A DNA stretch of 36,079 nt from an archaeon (lineage in GTDB: Archaea; Thermoproteota; Nitrososphaeria; Nitrososphaerales; Gagatemarchaeaceae): the NCBI GenBank assembly GCA_021848045.1, contig JAJZNC010000003.1:1-36079 (forward strand), given 5' to 3'. Below are positions 7,484-15,159 of this stretch, piece after piece. The first letter of the stretch is position 1. Each line of letters begins with the position of its first letter. The notes beneath the pieces are model-generated. The model saw only the letters and a program-made list of their open reading frames with translations. It was not told the origin of the DNA and did no database searches. A program made the position numbers and the translations under genes.

Positions 7484-8230
7484 CTAGACCAGGTTGACAA
7501 GGAAGCCCAGCATGAACCCGACGAAGACCCCCAGGTATCCCAGCCTCTGGAGGCGGGGGGACGTGTCCCTGAAGACCCCCCTGAGCATCGGCAGGACTGC
7601 GTAGAGGATGGCCCCGATCGCCACGCCGTCGAAGGCGAGGCCGAGGGTCGCAGAGCTGTAGTAGTACCCGACCGCCCCTCCCGCTATCGTCGGGAGCCCG
7701 CCGATCAGGAAGAACGCGAGGATCAGCCTCTCTTTGCCTTCCGCCCGTCCCAGGAAGGGGGAGGCGATGGGGAACCCCTCGGTGATGTTCTGGAAGATGA
7801 ACCCGACGAGAACGACGAGGGCGGCCCCCGACAGCCCGAGGGCGACCCCCAGCGAGCCGAAGACGAGGCCTTCTGTGAGGTTCTGGAAGCCCATCCCTAT
7901 CGCGATGACCAGGGCGAGCCGGGTCGGGGTGATCCCCTTCTTCGACCTGCCCTCCCCGACGAACAGGACCAGGAACCCCGCGGCGAGGGAGCCCGCGAAG
8001 ATGAGGTCTCTGGAGGGCGACGACCCGTACCCGTAGAGCGACCCGTTGTAGAGGGTCGCCGCCGCGTCTGAGAAGAGGTCGCCCATCAGGAAGACCAGGA
8101 TGCCGGCCGCCACCGCGGTAAGGACCGTGATCCGCACCTCGCCGGTCTTCCTGTGGAGGACGATGGGCAGGGAGAGGAAGATGGAGAGGCCCATGACCGC
8201 CGAGAACGCCAGGGTCTCCAGGAAGTCCAT
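7484..8230 (-). CDS. ZIP-family divalent metal transporter
   Basis: Integral membrane protein of about 248 residues with eight predicted helices, the ZIP family size. The two signature helices are present: GMGFQNLTEG (residues about 112-121, helix 4) and FIFQNITEG (about 144-152, helix 5). In most ZIP proteins helix 4 reads HNxxEG; here the His is Gln. The helix 5 Gln has precedent in bacterial ZIPs. A further acidic residue lies in LAFDGVAIGAILY (helix 7). The frame opens at GTG 8263, but that codon is part of the TATA-like element, so ATG 8228-8230 (MDFLETL) is preferred. It would move Zn, Fe or similar ions into the cytoplasm. The changed His could alter selectivity. Confidence 0.85.
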   Translation of the reverse strand: MDFLETLAFSAVMGLSIFLSLPIVLHRKTGEVRITVLTAVAAGILVFLMGDLFSDAAATLYNGSLYGYGSSPSRDLIFAGSLAAGFLVLFVGEGRSKKGITPTRLALVIAIGMGFQNLTEGLVFGSLGVALGLSGAALVVLVGFIFQNITEGFPIASPFLGRAEGKERLILAFFLIGGLPTIAGGAVGYYYSSATLGLAFDGVAIGAILYAVLPMLRGVFRDTSPRLQRLGYLGVFVGFMLGFLVNLV

Positions 8231-8253
8231 TCGCCCCCGCGCCCGACCCCCTG

Positions 8254-8262
8254 CTTTTAACA
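8254..8262 (-). promoter_or_regulatory. TATA-like element of the ZIP transporter gene
   Basis: Minus strand TGTTAAAAG, centre about 28 bases before the ATG at 8230. It sits in the 41-base gap after the upstream membrane protein gene, so the two are not necessarily one operon. Confidence 0.5.
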
Positions 8263-8271
8263 CGCACGGTG

Positions 8272-8802
8272 TTAATTCGCGGGCTTCACGCTGCTGTCAA
8301 CAGCCCTGACCGCGCCCGAGCGAGAGATCTGCCGCAGGTAGTAGTAGATCGAGGCCAGGTCGAGCAGGACTATCCCCTCGACGATCGCCTGCTGATAGGC
8401 GGCGAGGAACGATATCACCCCGCTCACCTCGAGCGAGTTGAGCCCGATGAAGTACATCACGGGGGCGAGGAGCGGGAGGTTGCAGGAGCAGCTCGCGACG
8501 AAAGCCCCGACCACCACCCCCACGGGGCTGCCCGCCACCCCCGGGACCCCCCTCCGGCGGACGGAGATCCTGATGTACGACACCGCGACCGTCGCGAGCG
8601 CTGAGGAGGCCAGGACGAATACCAGCAGGAGCCAGAACGGGATGGTGAGGAGGAAGTAGCCGTCGTTGGAGTGGAGTATAAGCCCGTAGAAGAGGAGGTA
8701 GTAGGCCGCGAAGAAGGCGGCGTTCATCGCCACGGTCCTCCAACCCGAGTAGAGGCGGACGAACACCCGCCACGGACAGGCTCCGCCCCCGTCGCGCGTC
8801 AT
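8272..8802 (-). CDS. Unknown four-helix membrane protein with a CSCN motif
   Basis: A protein of about 176 residues with about four membrane helices: MNAAFFAAYYLLFYGLIL, YFLLTIPFWLLLVFVLASSAL, the region SPVGVVVGAFVASCSCNLPLLAPVMYFIG, and a last segment with AAYQQAIVEGIVLLDLASIYYYL. The CSCNLPLLAP motif at a membrane boundary is the most distinctive feature and could bind a metal or form a disulfide, but I do not recognise a characterised family. The open frame continues upstream to 9117, overlapping the divergent PQQ gene; that part has no protein-like character. I take ATG 8800-8802 (MTRDGG), followed by CPWRVFVRLYSGW before the first helix. It sits just before the ZIP transporter on the same strand, so a link to metal handling is conceivable but unproven. 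Confidence 0.65.
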   Translation of the reverse strand: MTRDGGGACPWRVFVRLYSGWRTVAMNAAFFAAYYLLFYGLILHSNDGYFLLTIPFWLLLVFVLASSALATVAVSYIRISVRRRGVPGVAGSPVGVVVGAFVASCSCNLPLLAPVMYFIGLNSLEVSGVISFLAAYQQAIVEGIVLLDLASIYYYLRQISRSGAVRAVDSSVKPAN

Positions 8803-8888
8803 GCCCCGTCGGGGGCGCCTCCGGGATATGAAGCTCTCCCCCGCGGGCGGGGGAGCCGCCGGGTCGGAGCGACCGCGAATATGAGAAT

Positions 8889-8899
8889 CTTTTATAAAG
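8889..8899 (+). promoter_or_regulatory. TATA box of PQQ-type gene 1
   Basis: CTTTTATAAAG, the best TATA match in the window, centred about 30 bases before ATG 8924. Indicates a leaderless, probably strong transcript. Confidence 0.7.
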
Positions 8900-8902
8900 T
8901 CG

Positions 8903-8922
8903 ACAATCATCGAGTCGATTGT
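8903..8922. promoter_or_regulatory. Operator-like inverted repeat at PQQ-type gene 1
   Basis: ACAATC and GATTGT form a 6-base inverted repeat with an 8-base spacer, lying between the TATA box and the start codon and so over the expected transcription start. A GTCGA element also recurs (8900-8904 and 8914-8918). Possible binding site for a dimeric repressor. Confidence 0.4.
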
Positions 8923-8923
8923 T

Positions 8924-10918
8924 ATGGGTTGTTTCGGGCGCAATTTCAGGAGAGCCACGCTTGTCTCGTTCCTAGTGCTGCTCGTCGTGGGAGGGTTCGC
9001 GAACGCCAACGTACACGCGCAGGCTGCGTCGACCTCTGGTAACCCCAACTGGCCGGCGTCCTCGTACGACTTCCAGAACACGAACAACGACCCCCAGAAC
9101 GTGATCAACCTCGCCAACGTCCAGAGCCTGGAGCCGAGCTGGATCTACCAGGTGCCGACCAACCCGTTCGACATCCCGGGCGCACCCCCGGCGCTGGGCA
9201 TAGAGACGCAGCCGATCGTGAGCAACGGGATAGTCTACTTCGCGACGCCGTACAACCTCGTGATCGCCCTCAACGCGGGGACGGGCGCGTCCATCTGGCC
9301 GAACGGCGGCTTCCAGATCAACATGACGAGCTTCATAGGGGATAAGTGGTGGGCGGGAGCGTACGTGATCAGCGGGATCTCCCTCTACGGGTCTGCCCAG
9401 TACAACAACCAGACCCTCTTCGTCATGGCATCCGACACCACGGTCTACGCCCTCAACGCCCTGACCGGGGCGCTCGAGTGGACCATACCGGCGGTCGCGG
9501 CGAACATCCAGGGCAACACGGGCACCTACTACGGCGAAAAGGCGCCGATCCTGGTGGGCGACAACCTGATCGTGAGGGCGTCGACGACCGACTATGGAGG
9601 GAGAGGGTTCGTCGCGGCGTACAACATCAACACCAGGCAGATGGTCTGGACGTGGTACTCCACCCCGCCGTCCACAGGGCCGATCGACACCCAGTGGGAC
9701 TTCCAGGACATGGTGACCCTCGCCAACGGCACTACCGTGAACTACGGCCAGCCGTCTGGTAACATAACGCCCTACGTGGGCGACTGGGGGAACACGACGC
9801 AGGACCAGTTCCTCGCGGGAGGTGGCGCGGCGTGGGGCCTGATCGCGGTCGACAACCAGACGGGCGTCATCTACTTCTCGACTGGGCACCCCGCGGACGG
9901 ATACGACGCCTCGCTGAGGCCGGGACCCAACCTCTACTCCGACTCGGTGATAGCGCTCAACTCGACCGACGGGAAGATGCTCTGGTACTACCAGATCAAC
10001 TCGCACGACATCACGGAGCACGAGGGCGGCTGGAGCGTGACCCTGGCGAACGTCACCCTGGGCGGGGTGCCCACCCCGGTGGTGATCCAGGCAGCGAAGA
10101 ACAACGAGATATACGTGCTCAACGCACAGACGGGGAAGCTGGTCTACGCGCCGATCAGGGTGGGCGCAGCGCCCCTCAACAACTGGAACGACGGGCTGAC
10201 GACGACCGCGAACCTGAACGCGTCCCAGGCCCTCTTCGGGAACAACCAGCCGATCTGCCCCGGGCCCGACGGAGGGATCGAGATGGCGCCGGCTGTGGAC
10301 GGGAACATGATGTACGTGGCCAGCCAGAACGCCTGCGGGCAGATGTCGCTGGGGCCCTATTCTTACAAGGGCCAGGTCATACAGGGCTACACCTACACCG
10401 GAGACCCGACTGCCGAGCAGAACGCGACCGTGTACGCGATCAACCTCACCACCTCCGCGATCACCTGGCACTATAACCTGCCCAACAGGTACCAGGGCTC
10501 TGCCGCGGTGACGAGCGGCGGGGTGCTCTACGCGGTCGACAGGGCGGGGTACCTCTACATGTTCAACCAGGCGACGGGGAAGCTCCTGAAGACGGACGAC
10601 CTGGGAGGGGTCGGGGCTGCGGGGGTCGCGATAGGGGAGGACAGCCAGGGGCAGATGATGGTCTTCGCCCCGGCGGGAGGCGGCAGCCTTCCTGCGGCCA
10701 CGGCCGGGATCCTCATAGCCTACGCCCTGCCCGGCCAGTCAAGCACGGCCTCGGGCACCGGCTCCAGCAGCACCACGTCGAGCACCGGCACCCCGGTATC
10801 GGCGGCGGGGCTCGAGCAGCCCATCATAATCGCCCTGGGGGTGGTCGTCGTAGTCCTCGTGATGTACATCCTCGTGAGGAGACGGAGCCCTACCCAGGGG
10901 GCCGCGTCGGCTCCCTAG
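8924..10918 (+). CDS. Membrane-anchored PQQ-type beta-propeller dehydrogenase-like protein 1
   Basis: Predicted exported quinoprotein of 664 residues: signal peptide (1-34), an eight-bladed propeller of the PQQ alcohol dehydrogenase type, a Ser/Thr linker and a C-terminal membrane helix (about 630-655). Propeller repeats show TG-x-x-x-W docking motifs (NAGTGASIW, ALTGALEW). Relative to methanol/ethanol dehydrogenases, the segment that normally holds the metal-binding Glu reads TTDYGGRGFVAAY (Asp223), the TGN that carries the ligand Asn reads TGH (321-322), and the HD-x-W-D catalytic region reads HDITEHEGGW (Glu365, Glu367 in place of D-x-D). No vicinal Cys pair and no cytochrome domain is present. 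The fold is clear, PQQ activity is not. Its stop overlaps the convergent MFS gene by 29 bases. Confidence 0.85.
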   Translation: MGCFGRNFRRATLVSFLVLLVVGGFANANVHAQAASTSGNPNWPASSYDFQNTNNDPQNVINLANVQSLEPSWIYQVPTNPFDIPGAPPALGIETQPIVSNGIVYFATPYNLVIALNAGTGASIWPNGGFQINMTSFIGDKWWAGAYVISGISLYGSAQYNNQTLFVMASDTTVYALNALTGALEWTIPAVAANIQGNTGTYYGEKAPILVGDNLIVRASTTDYGGRGFVAAYNINTRQMVWTWYSTPPSTGPIDTQWDFQDMVTLANGTTVNYGQPSGNITPYVGDWGNTTQDQFLAGGGAAWGLIAVDNQTGVIYFSTGHPADGYDASLRPGPNLYSDSVIALNSTDGKMLWYYQINSHDITEHEGGWSVTLANVTLGGVPTPVVIQAAKNNEIYVLNAQTGKLVYAPIRVGAAPLNNWNDGLTTTANLNASQALFGNNQPICPGPDGGIEMAPAVDGNMMYVASQNACGQMSLGPYSYKGQVIQGYTYTGDPTAEQNATVYAINLTTSAITWHYNLPNRYQGSAAVTSGGVLYAVDRAGYLYMFNQATGKLLKTDDLGGVGAAGVAIGEDSQGQMMVFAPAGGGSLPAATAGILIAYALPGQSSTASGTGSSSTTSSTGTPVSAAGLEQPIIIALGVVVVVLVMYILVRRRSPTQGAASAP

Positions 10919-12377
10919 CCTCGCGACCCCTGAACGCGAAGAAGATCGCCACGGCTGCCAGGGCTGCCCCGACCACGAAGTAGAGGTCGATGGCAGCCAT
11001 GAACTGGTCGGGCCTGAAAGCCCCGCTCAGGTGCTTGCCGAAGAGGTAGAGTCCGATCAGGGCGCTGCCTATGGCCAGGCTCACGCTCTGCCCGGTGGAC
11101 CTCATCATCCCGAGTATCCCGTTCGCGGTGGCCCGGTCCCCGGGAGGCACCGAGCCGAGGTTGGCGTTGGTGTTGCTCGGGGCGAATATCCCCACGCCCG
11201 CTCCGAGCATCGCGATGAGGAACGCGACGGTCGTGATCGGGGTCGCCACGCCGGTCGTGCTGAGCAGGAGCAGGGAGAAGGTGACGATCACGAGCCCCGC
11301 CACGGCGGGCTCGCGGCTCGGGGTACGGCTGGCGATCCACCCGCCGAAGAGCGCGAAGATGGTCACGGTGAGCGGCTCGACCGTGAGGACGAGGCCGGCG
11401 GTGAGCGGGTTCACCTCCTTGATGATCTCGAGGTAGAAGGAGAGCAGGATGAGCGTGCCGTAGTGCGCCATGTACACGAACAGGACGGAGAGGTTGGTCG
11501 ACCTGAACAGGGTGTTCGTCCTGAACGTGTGGAAGTCCAGGAGGGGCTGCCGCGCCGTGCTCTCCCGGAGGACGAAGAGCGCCGTCGAGGCCAGCCCGAC
11601 GACCACGATGTAGACGGTGGGGATGGAGACGTAGAGGGTGGGGAGGAAGAGCCCGAGGAAGGGGACCGAGAACTGCTGGAAGTAGAACGAGATGTTGGAG
11701 AGCTGGTTGGAGTACGCGGTGAGGGCGACGATGCCGGGCCCGAGACCCCCCGCGAAGAAGATGGCGCCCAGCCAGTCGGTCCTGACCTTCAGGTTCCTGG
11801 AGCTCTCCCTCAGGACGATCAGGGAGACGGGGAAGGCGATCGCCGCGACCGCGGCCTCCGCGTAGAAGACGTACCTCCACCCGACCGAGGCCGTCACGGT
11901 CACTATCGAGCCGGTGATCGCGACGCCGACCGTCTGGGCCACGTATATCGTCGAGATGTGGGTGCCCAGGGCGAACCCCCTCTGCCTCCCTTCGAAGGCG
12001 TCGGCTATCAGCGCCCGCCCGTTGGAGAGGATGAACGCTCCGCCCAGAGACTGGAAGAACCTGTAGATGAAGAGCTCGTAGATCGTCTGGGAGTTCCCCG
12101 AGAGGTACGCGAAGATCGAGAAGAGCACGAGCCCAAGGAGGAAGTAGCGCCTCCTCCCGTGGCCGTCGGAGAACCGCCCGAAGATGGGCTGGAAGGCCGC
12201 CGTGAGGACGAGCGACTCGATCGGCACCCAGAGCACGAGCGTGACCGGCGCCTTGAGCCCGATGGAGATGGTCGGCAGGATGAGCGACATCACCCCGGTG
12301 TCGAACGGCGGCGCGAAGTTCCCGATGTTGACCGCCGCGAGGGAGAGCCACTTGCGCTGCTTCGCGAGCGCTTGCAC
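10890..12377 (-). CDS. MFS multidrug exporter, DHA2 (14-helix, EmrB/QacA-like)
   Basis: About 495 residues with about 14 membrane helices, the size of the DHA2 drug:proton antiporters. It has GRFSDGHGRRRYFLLG as the loop 2-3 signature of the major facilitator superfamily, a helix-4 region YRFFQSLGGAFILSNGRALIADAF, and a helix-5 motif-C-like stretch (VAQTVGVAITGSIV). The C-terminal half repeats the pattern less strongly. It would export small hydrophobic compounds using the proton gradient. The frame opens at TTG 12395, but a TATA-like element at 12403-12410 puts GTG 12375-12377 (VQALAKQRKW) at the right leaderless distance. It is divergent from PQQ-type gene 2 and convergent with PQQ-type gene 1, so it may serve to export their substrates or products, but this is only context. 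Confidence 0.9.
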   Translation of the reverse strand: MQALAKQRKWLSLAAVNIGNFAPPFDTGVMSLILPTISIGLKAPVTLVLWVPIESLVLTAAFQPIFGRFSDGHGRRRYFLLGLVLFSIFAYLSGNSQTIYELFIYRFFQSLGGAFILSNGRALIADAFEGRQRGFALGTHISTIYVAQTVGVAITGSIVTVTASVGWRYVFYAEAAVAAIAFPVSLIVLRESSRNLKVRTDWLGAIFFAGGLGPGIVALTAYSNQLSNISFYFQQFSVPFLGLFLPTLYVSIPTVYIVVVGLASTALFVLRESTARQPLLDFHTFRTNTLFRSTNLSVLFVYMAHYGTLILLSFYLEIIKEVNPLTAGLVLTVEPLTVTIFALFGGWIASRTPSREPAVAGLVIVTFSLLLLSTTGVATPITTVAFLIAMLGAGVGIFAPSNTNANLGSVPPGDRATANGILGMMRSTGQSVSLAIGSALIGLYLFGKHLSGAFRPDQFMAAIDLYFVVGAALAAVAIFFAFRGREAREPTRPPG

Positions 12378-12401
12378 GTCCGGTGGCGGAGGCAATCTGC
12401 C

Positions 12402-12410
12402 CTTTATGAC
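12402..12410 (-). promoter_or_regulatory. TATA-like element of the MFS gene
   Basis: Minus strand GTCATAAAG, centre about 29 bases before the GTG at 12377. Confidence 0.45.
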
Positions 12411-12445
12411 CGTTCCTGGGGACGGGGGGGCCGCGCGAGGCCCCT

Positions 12446-12454
12446 GGGTTTAAA
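12446..12454 (+). promoter_or_regulatory. TATA-like element of PQQ-type gene 2
   Basis: GGGTTTAAA. It directly abuts the first possible GTG start at 12455, so transcription should begin near 12475-12480 and the real start codon should lie inside the open frame. Confidence 0.45.
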
Positions 12455-14398
12455 GTGCCGCCAGCAGGACCATGGGGCGAGGGACAGCCGCTGGGACCGT
12501 CGTCGAGGCATGCCGGGGGCTTGCTGGTCATGCTCCTGCTCACAGTGGCGGTGCCGTCCCAGGTGGCCGGCTCGCCGGCGAACGCCCCGGTCGACTGGAC
12601 CACGATGAACGCGAACCAGGACCACACGAACTACGTCGCGCAGAGCCAGATAGGGGCGTCCGACGTCCAGAGCCTCAGCCTCGCCTGGACCTTCCCGTTC
12701 CCCGCGGCGGCGCCGCACGTGGCGGGGCTCAGCGTGGTCGGGCAGGGCTCGATCTCGCCTCCGCTGGTCGTGAACGGGACGGTCTACCTGGTCACCAACT
12801 ATCTCACCGTCTATGCGTTCAACGGGGAGACCGGTGCCGTCGAGTGGTCGTACCCCGCGGTCCTCAACACGACAGGCCTGCCCCTCAGCCCCCTCACGGG
12901 GCACATGCACGGCATCAACTACTACAAAGGGGACATCTGGGTTAGCCTCCCGGATTGCTCGGTCCTGGGGCTCAACGCCCTTACGGGGGCGGTCGAGACG
13001 AGGATAACCGACATCTGCAAGAACGTGCCCGGGAACTCGGGATACTACGATTCGTCGGGCGTCCCGCCGGTCTTCTACGGGGACACCATGATCTGGTCGA
13101 GCTCGGTCTCCGAGGGGACGGACGTGGGGCGCGGGTTCGTCGCGGCGTACAACATCACCGACGGCGCGCTCCTCTGGCGCTGGTACGTGACCCCCGCGTC
13201 AGGCGGCGACCCGAACTGGGACGCGAACTCGTGCTCGACCAACTCTACATCGACGTGCCACGGGAACGTCGCACCATACCCCGGCGACTGGGGGAAGCTG
13301 GGGACGACGACCACCGTCAACGGGACGGCCTACCAGGTCCTCGCTGGGGCAGGACCGAGCTTCGGGGACCCCGTCGTCGACGCCAAGCACGGGATCGTCT
13401 TCGTGAGCACATCCCAGGCCTCGCCCGACTGGAACGGGACCTATCGCCCAGGGCCCAACCTCTACGCCGACTCCATCGTCGCCCTCAACGCAACGAACGG
13501 AAACATGCTCTGGTTCTACCAGACGACTCCCCACGACCTCTACGACTTCGACTGCGGCTGGAACACGGTCCTGGGGAACGTCACGACGGGAGCGGGCACG
13601 CAGGAGGCGGTGTTCAAGGCGTGCAAGAACGGGTACCTCTACGCCCTCAGCGCGCTGACCGGGAAGCTCCTCTGGTACTTCGACCCGCCCACCGTCGCGA
13701 GGAGCCTCACGGGGAACGCCAACTATGTCGCTACGGGGAACTACTCAGCCACGCAGCCTTGGATAAACTACCCCTCCACGAAGCCCTTCGAGCAGTGCCC
13801 CGGCGAGAACGGCGCGATAGAGGCCGACATCGCGTACGCCTACTCGATGATCTACGTGGCCACTATGAACTTCTGCACCTTCGGCCAGGTGAGCGGGGTG
13901 AACATAGAGGGCGCCGGGGTGTGGGGGGTGTCCTACCTCAGCCCAGACTTTGCGCAGGCCAACACCACGATCTACGCCGTCCACGCCTCGACGGGGACGG
14001 TGGCGTGGAGCTACTCCATGCCCTCCATCCCCTACAGAGGGTGGCTGACGGCGAGCAACGGCCTGGTCTTCGCGGGGGCCCTTGACGGCAGCATACACAT
14101 CCTGGACGCGGCCACGGGGAGGGAGGTCTACGACCTCTACGTGGGGCCTTCGCTCTACGAGAGCCCGACCATAGGGTCGGGGATCGACGGCCAGGTCTTC
14201 CTGTACCAGCTGACCAGCGCGTCCGCATACGGGGCGTTCTCCGGCGGGGTCCCCGGAGACCTCATGGCGTACACGGTGGTCTCGCCCCCCCAGCCTGGCT
14301 GGGAGGGATACGCCGCACCCGTCGCGGTCGGCATCCTCGCGGCCGCGGTGGTCTTCCTCATCGTGGAGAACAGGTCGCTCAGGCGGTCGCGGGTCTAG
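12455..14398 (+). CDS. Membrane-anchored PQQ-type beta-propeller dehydrogenase-like protein 2
   Basis: Exported propeller protein of up to 647 residues: hydrophobic signal (about 21-40), a PQQ-dehydrogenase-like propeller and a C-terminal membrane helix (VAVGILAAAVVFLIVENR). Numbering from GTG 12455: GTDVGRGFVAAY puts Asp223 at the Glu ligand site, TSQ (319-321) replaces the usual TGN, and QTTPHDLYDFDCGW keeps catalytic-type Asp364 with a second Asp366 two residues on. Cys168 and Cys188 match Cys in protein 3 but not protein 1, suggesting a disulfide. The start is unresolved. GTG 12455 touches the TATA-like element; CTG 12491 has a GAGGG site and gives a good signal peptide, and TTG 12521 and ATG 12530 are also possible. 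Of the three propellers, this one keeps the most normal catalytic loop. Converges with the PqqC-like gene, overlapping it by 4 bases. Confidence 0.85.
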   Translation: MPPAGPWGEGQPLGPSSRHAGGLLVMLLLTVAVPSQVAGSPANAPVDWTTMNANQDHTNYVAQSQIGASDVQSLSLAWTFPFPAAAPHVAGLSVVGQGSISPPLVVNGTVYLVTNYLTVYAFNGETGAVEWSYPAVLNTTGLPLSPLTGHMHGINYYKGDIWVSLPDCSVLGLNALTGAVETRITDICKNVPGNSGYYDSSGVPPVFYGDTMIWSSSVSEGTDVGRGFVAAYNITDGALLWRWYVTPASGGDPNWDANSCSTNSTSTCHGNVAPYPGDWGKLGTTTTVNGTAYQVLAGAGPSFGDPVVDAKHGIVFVSTSQASPDWNGTYRPGPNLYADSIVALNATNGNMLWFYQTTPHDLYDFDCGWNTVLGNVTTGAGTQEAVFKACKNGYLYALSALTGKLLWYFDPPTVARSLTGNANYVATGNYSATQPWINYPSTKPFEQCPGENGAIEADIAYAYSMIYVATMNFCTFGQVSGVNIEGAGVWGVSYLSPDFAQANTTIYAVHASTGTVAWSYSMPSIPYRGWLTASNGLVFAGALDGSIHILDAATGREVYDLYVGPSLYESPTIGSGIDGQVFLYQLTSASAYGAFSGGVPGDLMAYTVVSPPQPGWEGYAAPVAVGILAAAVVFLIVENRSLRRSRV

Positions 14399-15159
14399 CC
14401 GGTGAGCGAGTCGGCGAGCGGCCTGTCCTGGATGACGTAGGCGACGTATATCGCGTCGTGGAGGCTCCAGTAGATGTCCGCCATCGACTCGGCTGCGTCC
14501 ACCGCCCTGAGCTGCATCTCCCTGTCGCGGCAGTATCGAAGGACGATCCTGAGGGTCGTCTCGTTTGCCTCGTCTAGCTGCCCCAGCCTGGACATGAAGA
14601 ACCTGTAGCCCTCAGGCTCGATCCACCGGTAGTGCCGCTTGAAGGCCTCTATCCTCTTCACCAGCTCGCCCTTGGCGAAGTACTCGATCAGGGAGGCTGC
14701 GACCCCCTCAGTCCAGTCTGCGCGCCTCGCGAAGTTGACGTATCCGTCGACCGCGAACCTGACCCCGGGGAGGCACCTCGCCCTGAGGATGTCCTCCCTG
14801 GGTATCCCCGCCGACTCTGCGAAGCCCACCCACCCCTCCACGTCGCCGATGCTCCCGCCCAGCCCCTCCCGCTTCAGGATCCGCCCGATCCACAGGCGCC
14901 TCACGTCGGTCTCGGGGCAGTTGGAGAGTATCGCCGCGTCCTTGAGAGGGATGTTCTTCTGGAGGTAGAACCTGTTGATTATCCACGCCCTCATCTGCTT
15001 CGGGGTGAGCTTTCCCTGGTAGAGCATGGCCATCAGGGGGTGCTTGTCCTGCATCTTCTCCCTCAGCTTGTTCCCCAGGACGCGGAGGAACTCATCCCTG
15101 GCCATCGCCCTGGACCTGTCGTCTGCCACCCTGCCCGCCCTTGCCTTCGGTGCGCTCAC
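14395..15159 (-). CDS. PqqC-family protein with altered active site
   Basis: A 254-residue all-helical protein of the PqqC/TenA fold. PqqC performs the last oxidation and ring closure in PQQ synthesis. The match is plain in INRFYLQKNIPLKDAAILSN (residues 61-80), CPETDVRRLWIGRIL, LPGVRFAVDGYVNFARR (130-146) and HYRWIEPEGYRFF. Compared from memory with Klebsiella PqqC, Arg50, Gln54, Lys60, Arg80 and Arg179 are kept (here R63, Q67, K73, R93, R191), but His24, His84, His154 and Tyr175 are Gln37, Arg97, Leu166 and Phe187. It may therefore not catalyse the normal reaction. The diiron ligand pattern of CADD-type homologues is also not visible. Start: GTG 15157-15159 overlaps the upstream TGA (GTGA) and has GGAGGGG about 9 bases before it, so it is translationally coupled to the regulator. 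Confidence 0.82.
   Translation of the reverse strand: MSAPKARAGRVADDRSRAMARDEFLRVLGNKLREKMQDKHPLMAMLYQGKLTPKQMRAWIINRFYLQKNIPLKDAAILSNCPETDVRRLWIGRILKREGLGGSIGDVEGWVGFAESAGIPREDILRARCLPGVRFAVDGYVNFARRADWTEGVAASLIEYFAKGELVKRIEAFKRHYRWIEPEGYRFFMSRLGQLDEANETTLRIVLRYCRDREMQLRAVDAAESMADIYWSLHDAIYVAYVIQDRPLADSLTG

Noticed and set aside
11031-12608. Long plus-strand frame (about 525 residues) opposite the MFS gene
   Set aside because: The translation is an Asp/Glu/Arg-rich string without hydrophobic core, the typical antisense shadow of a GC-rich membrane protein gene.
12455-14398. Firm claim that protein 2 is lanthanide-dependent because of D-x-D
   Set aside because: The other metal ligands (Glu and Asn) are changed, so the D-x-D alone cannot support it.
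14395-15159. CADD-type diiron oxygenase (pABA synthase) instead of PqqC
   Set aside because: The H-x3-D-x2-H ligand set expected near the C-terminus is not visible, while PqqC-specific segments match closely.
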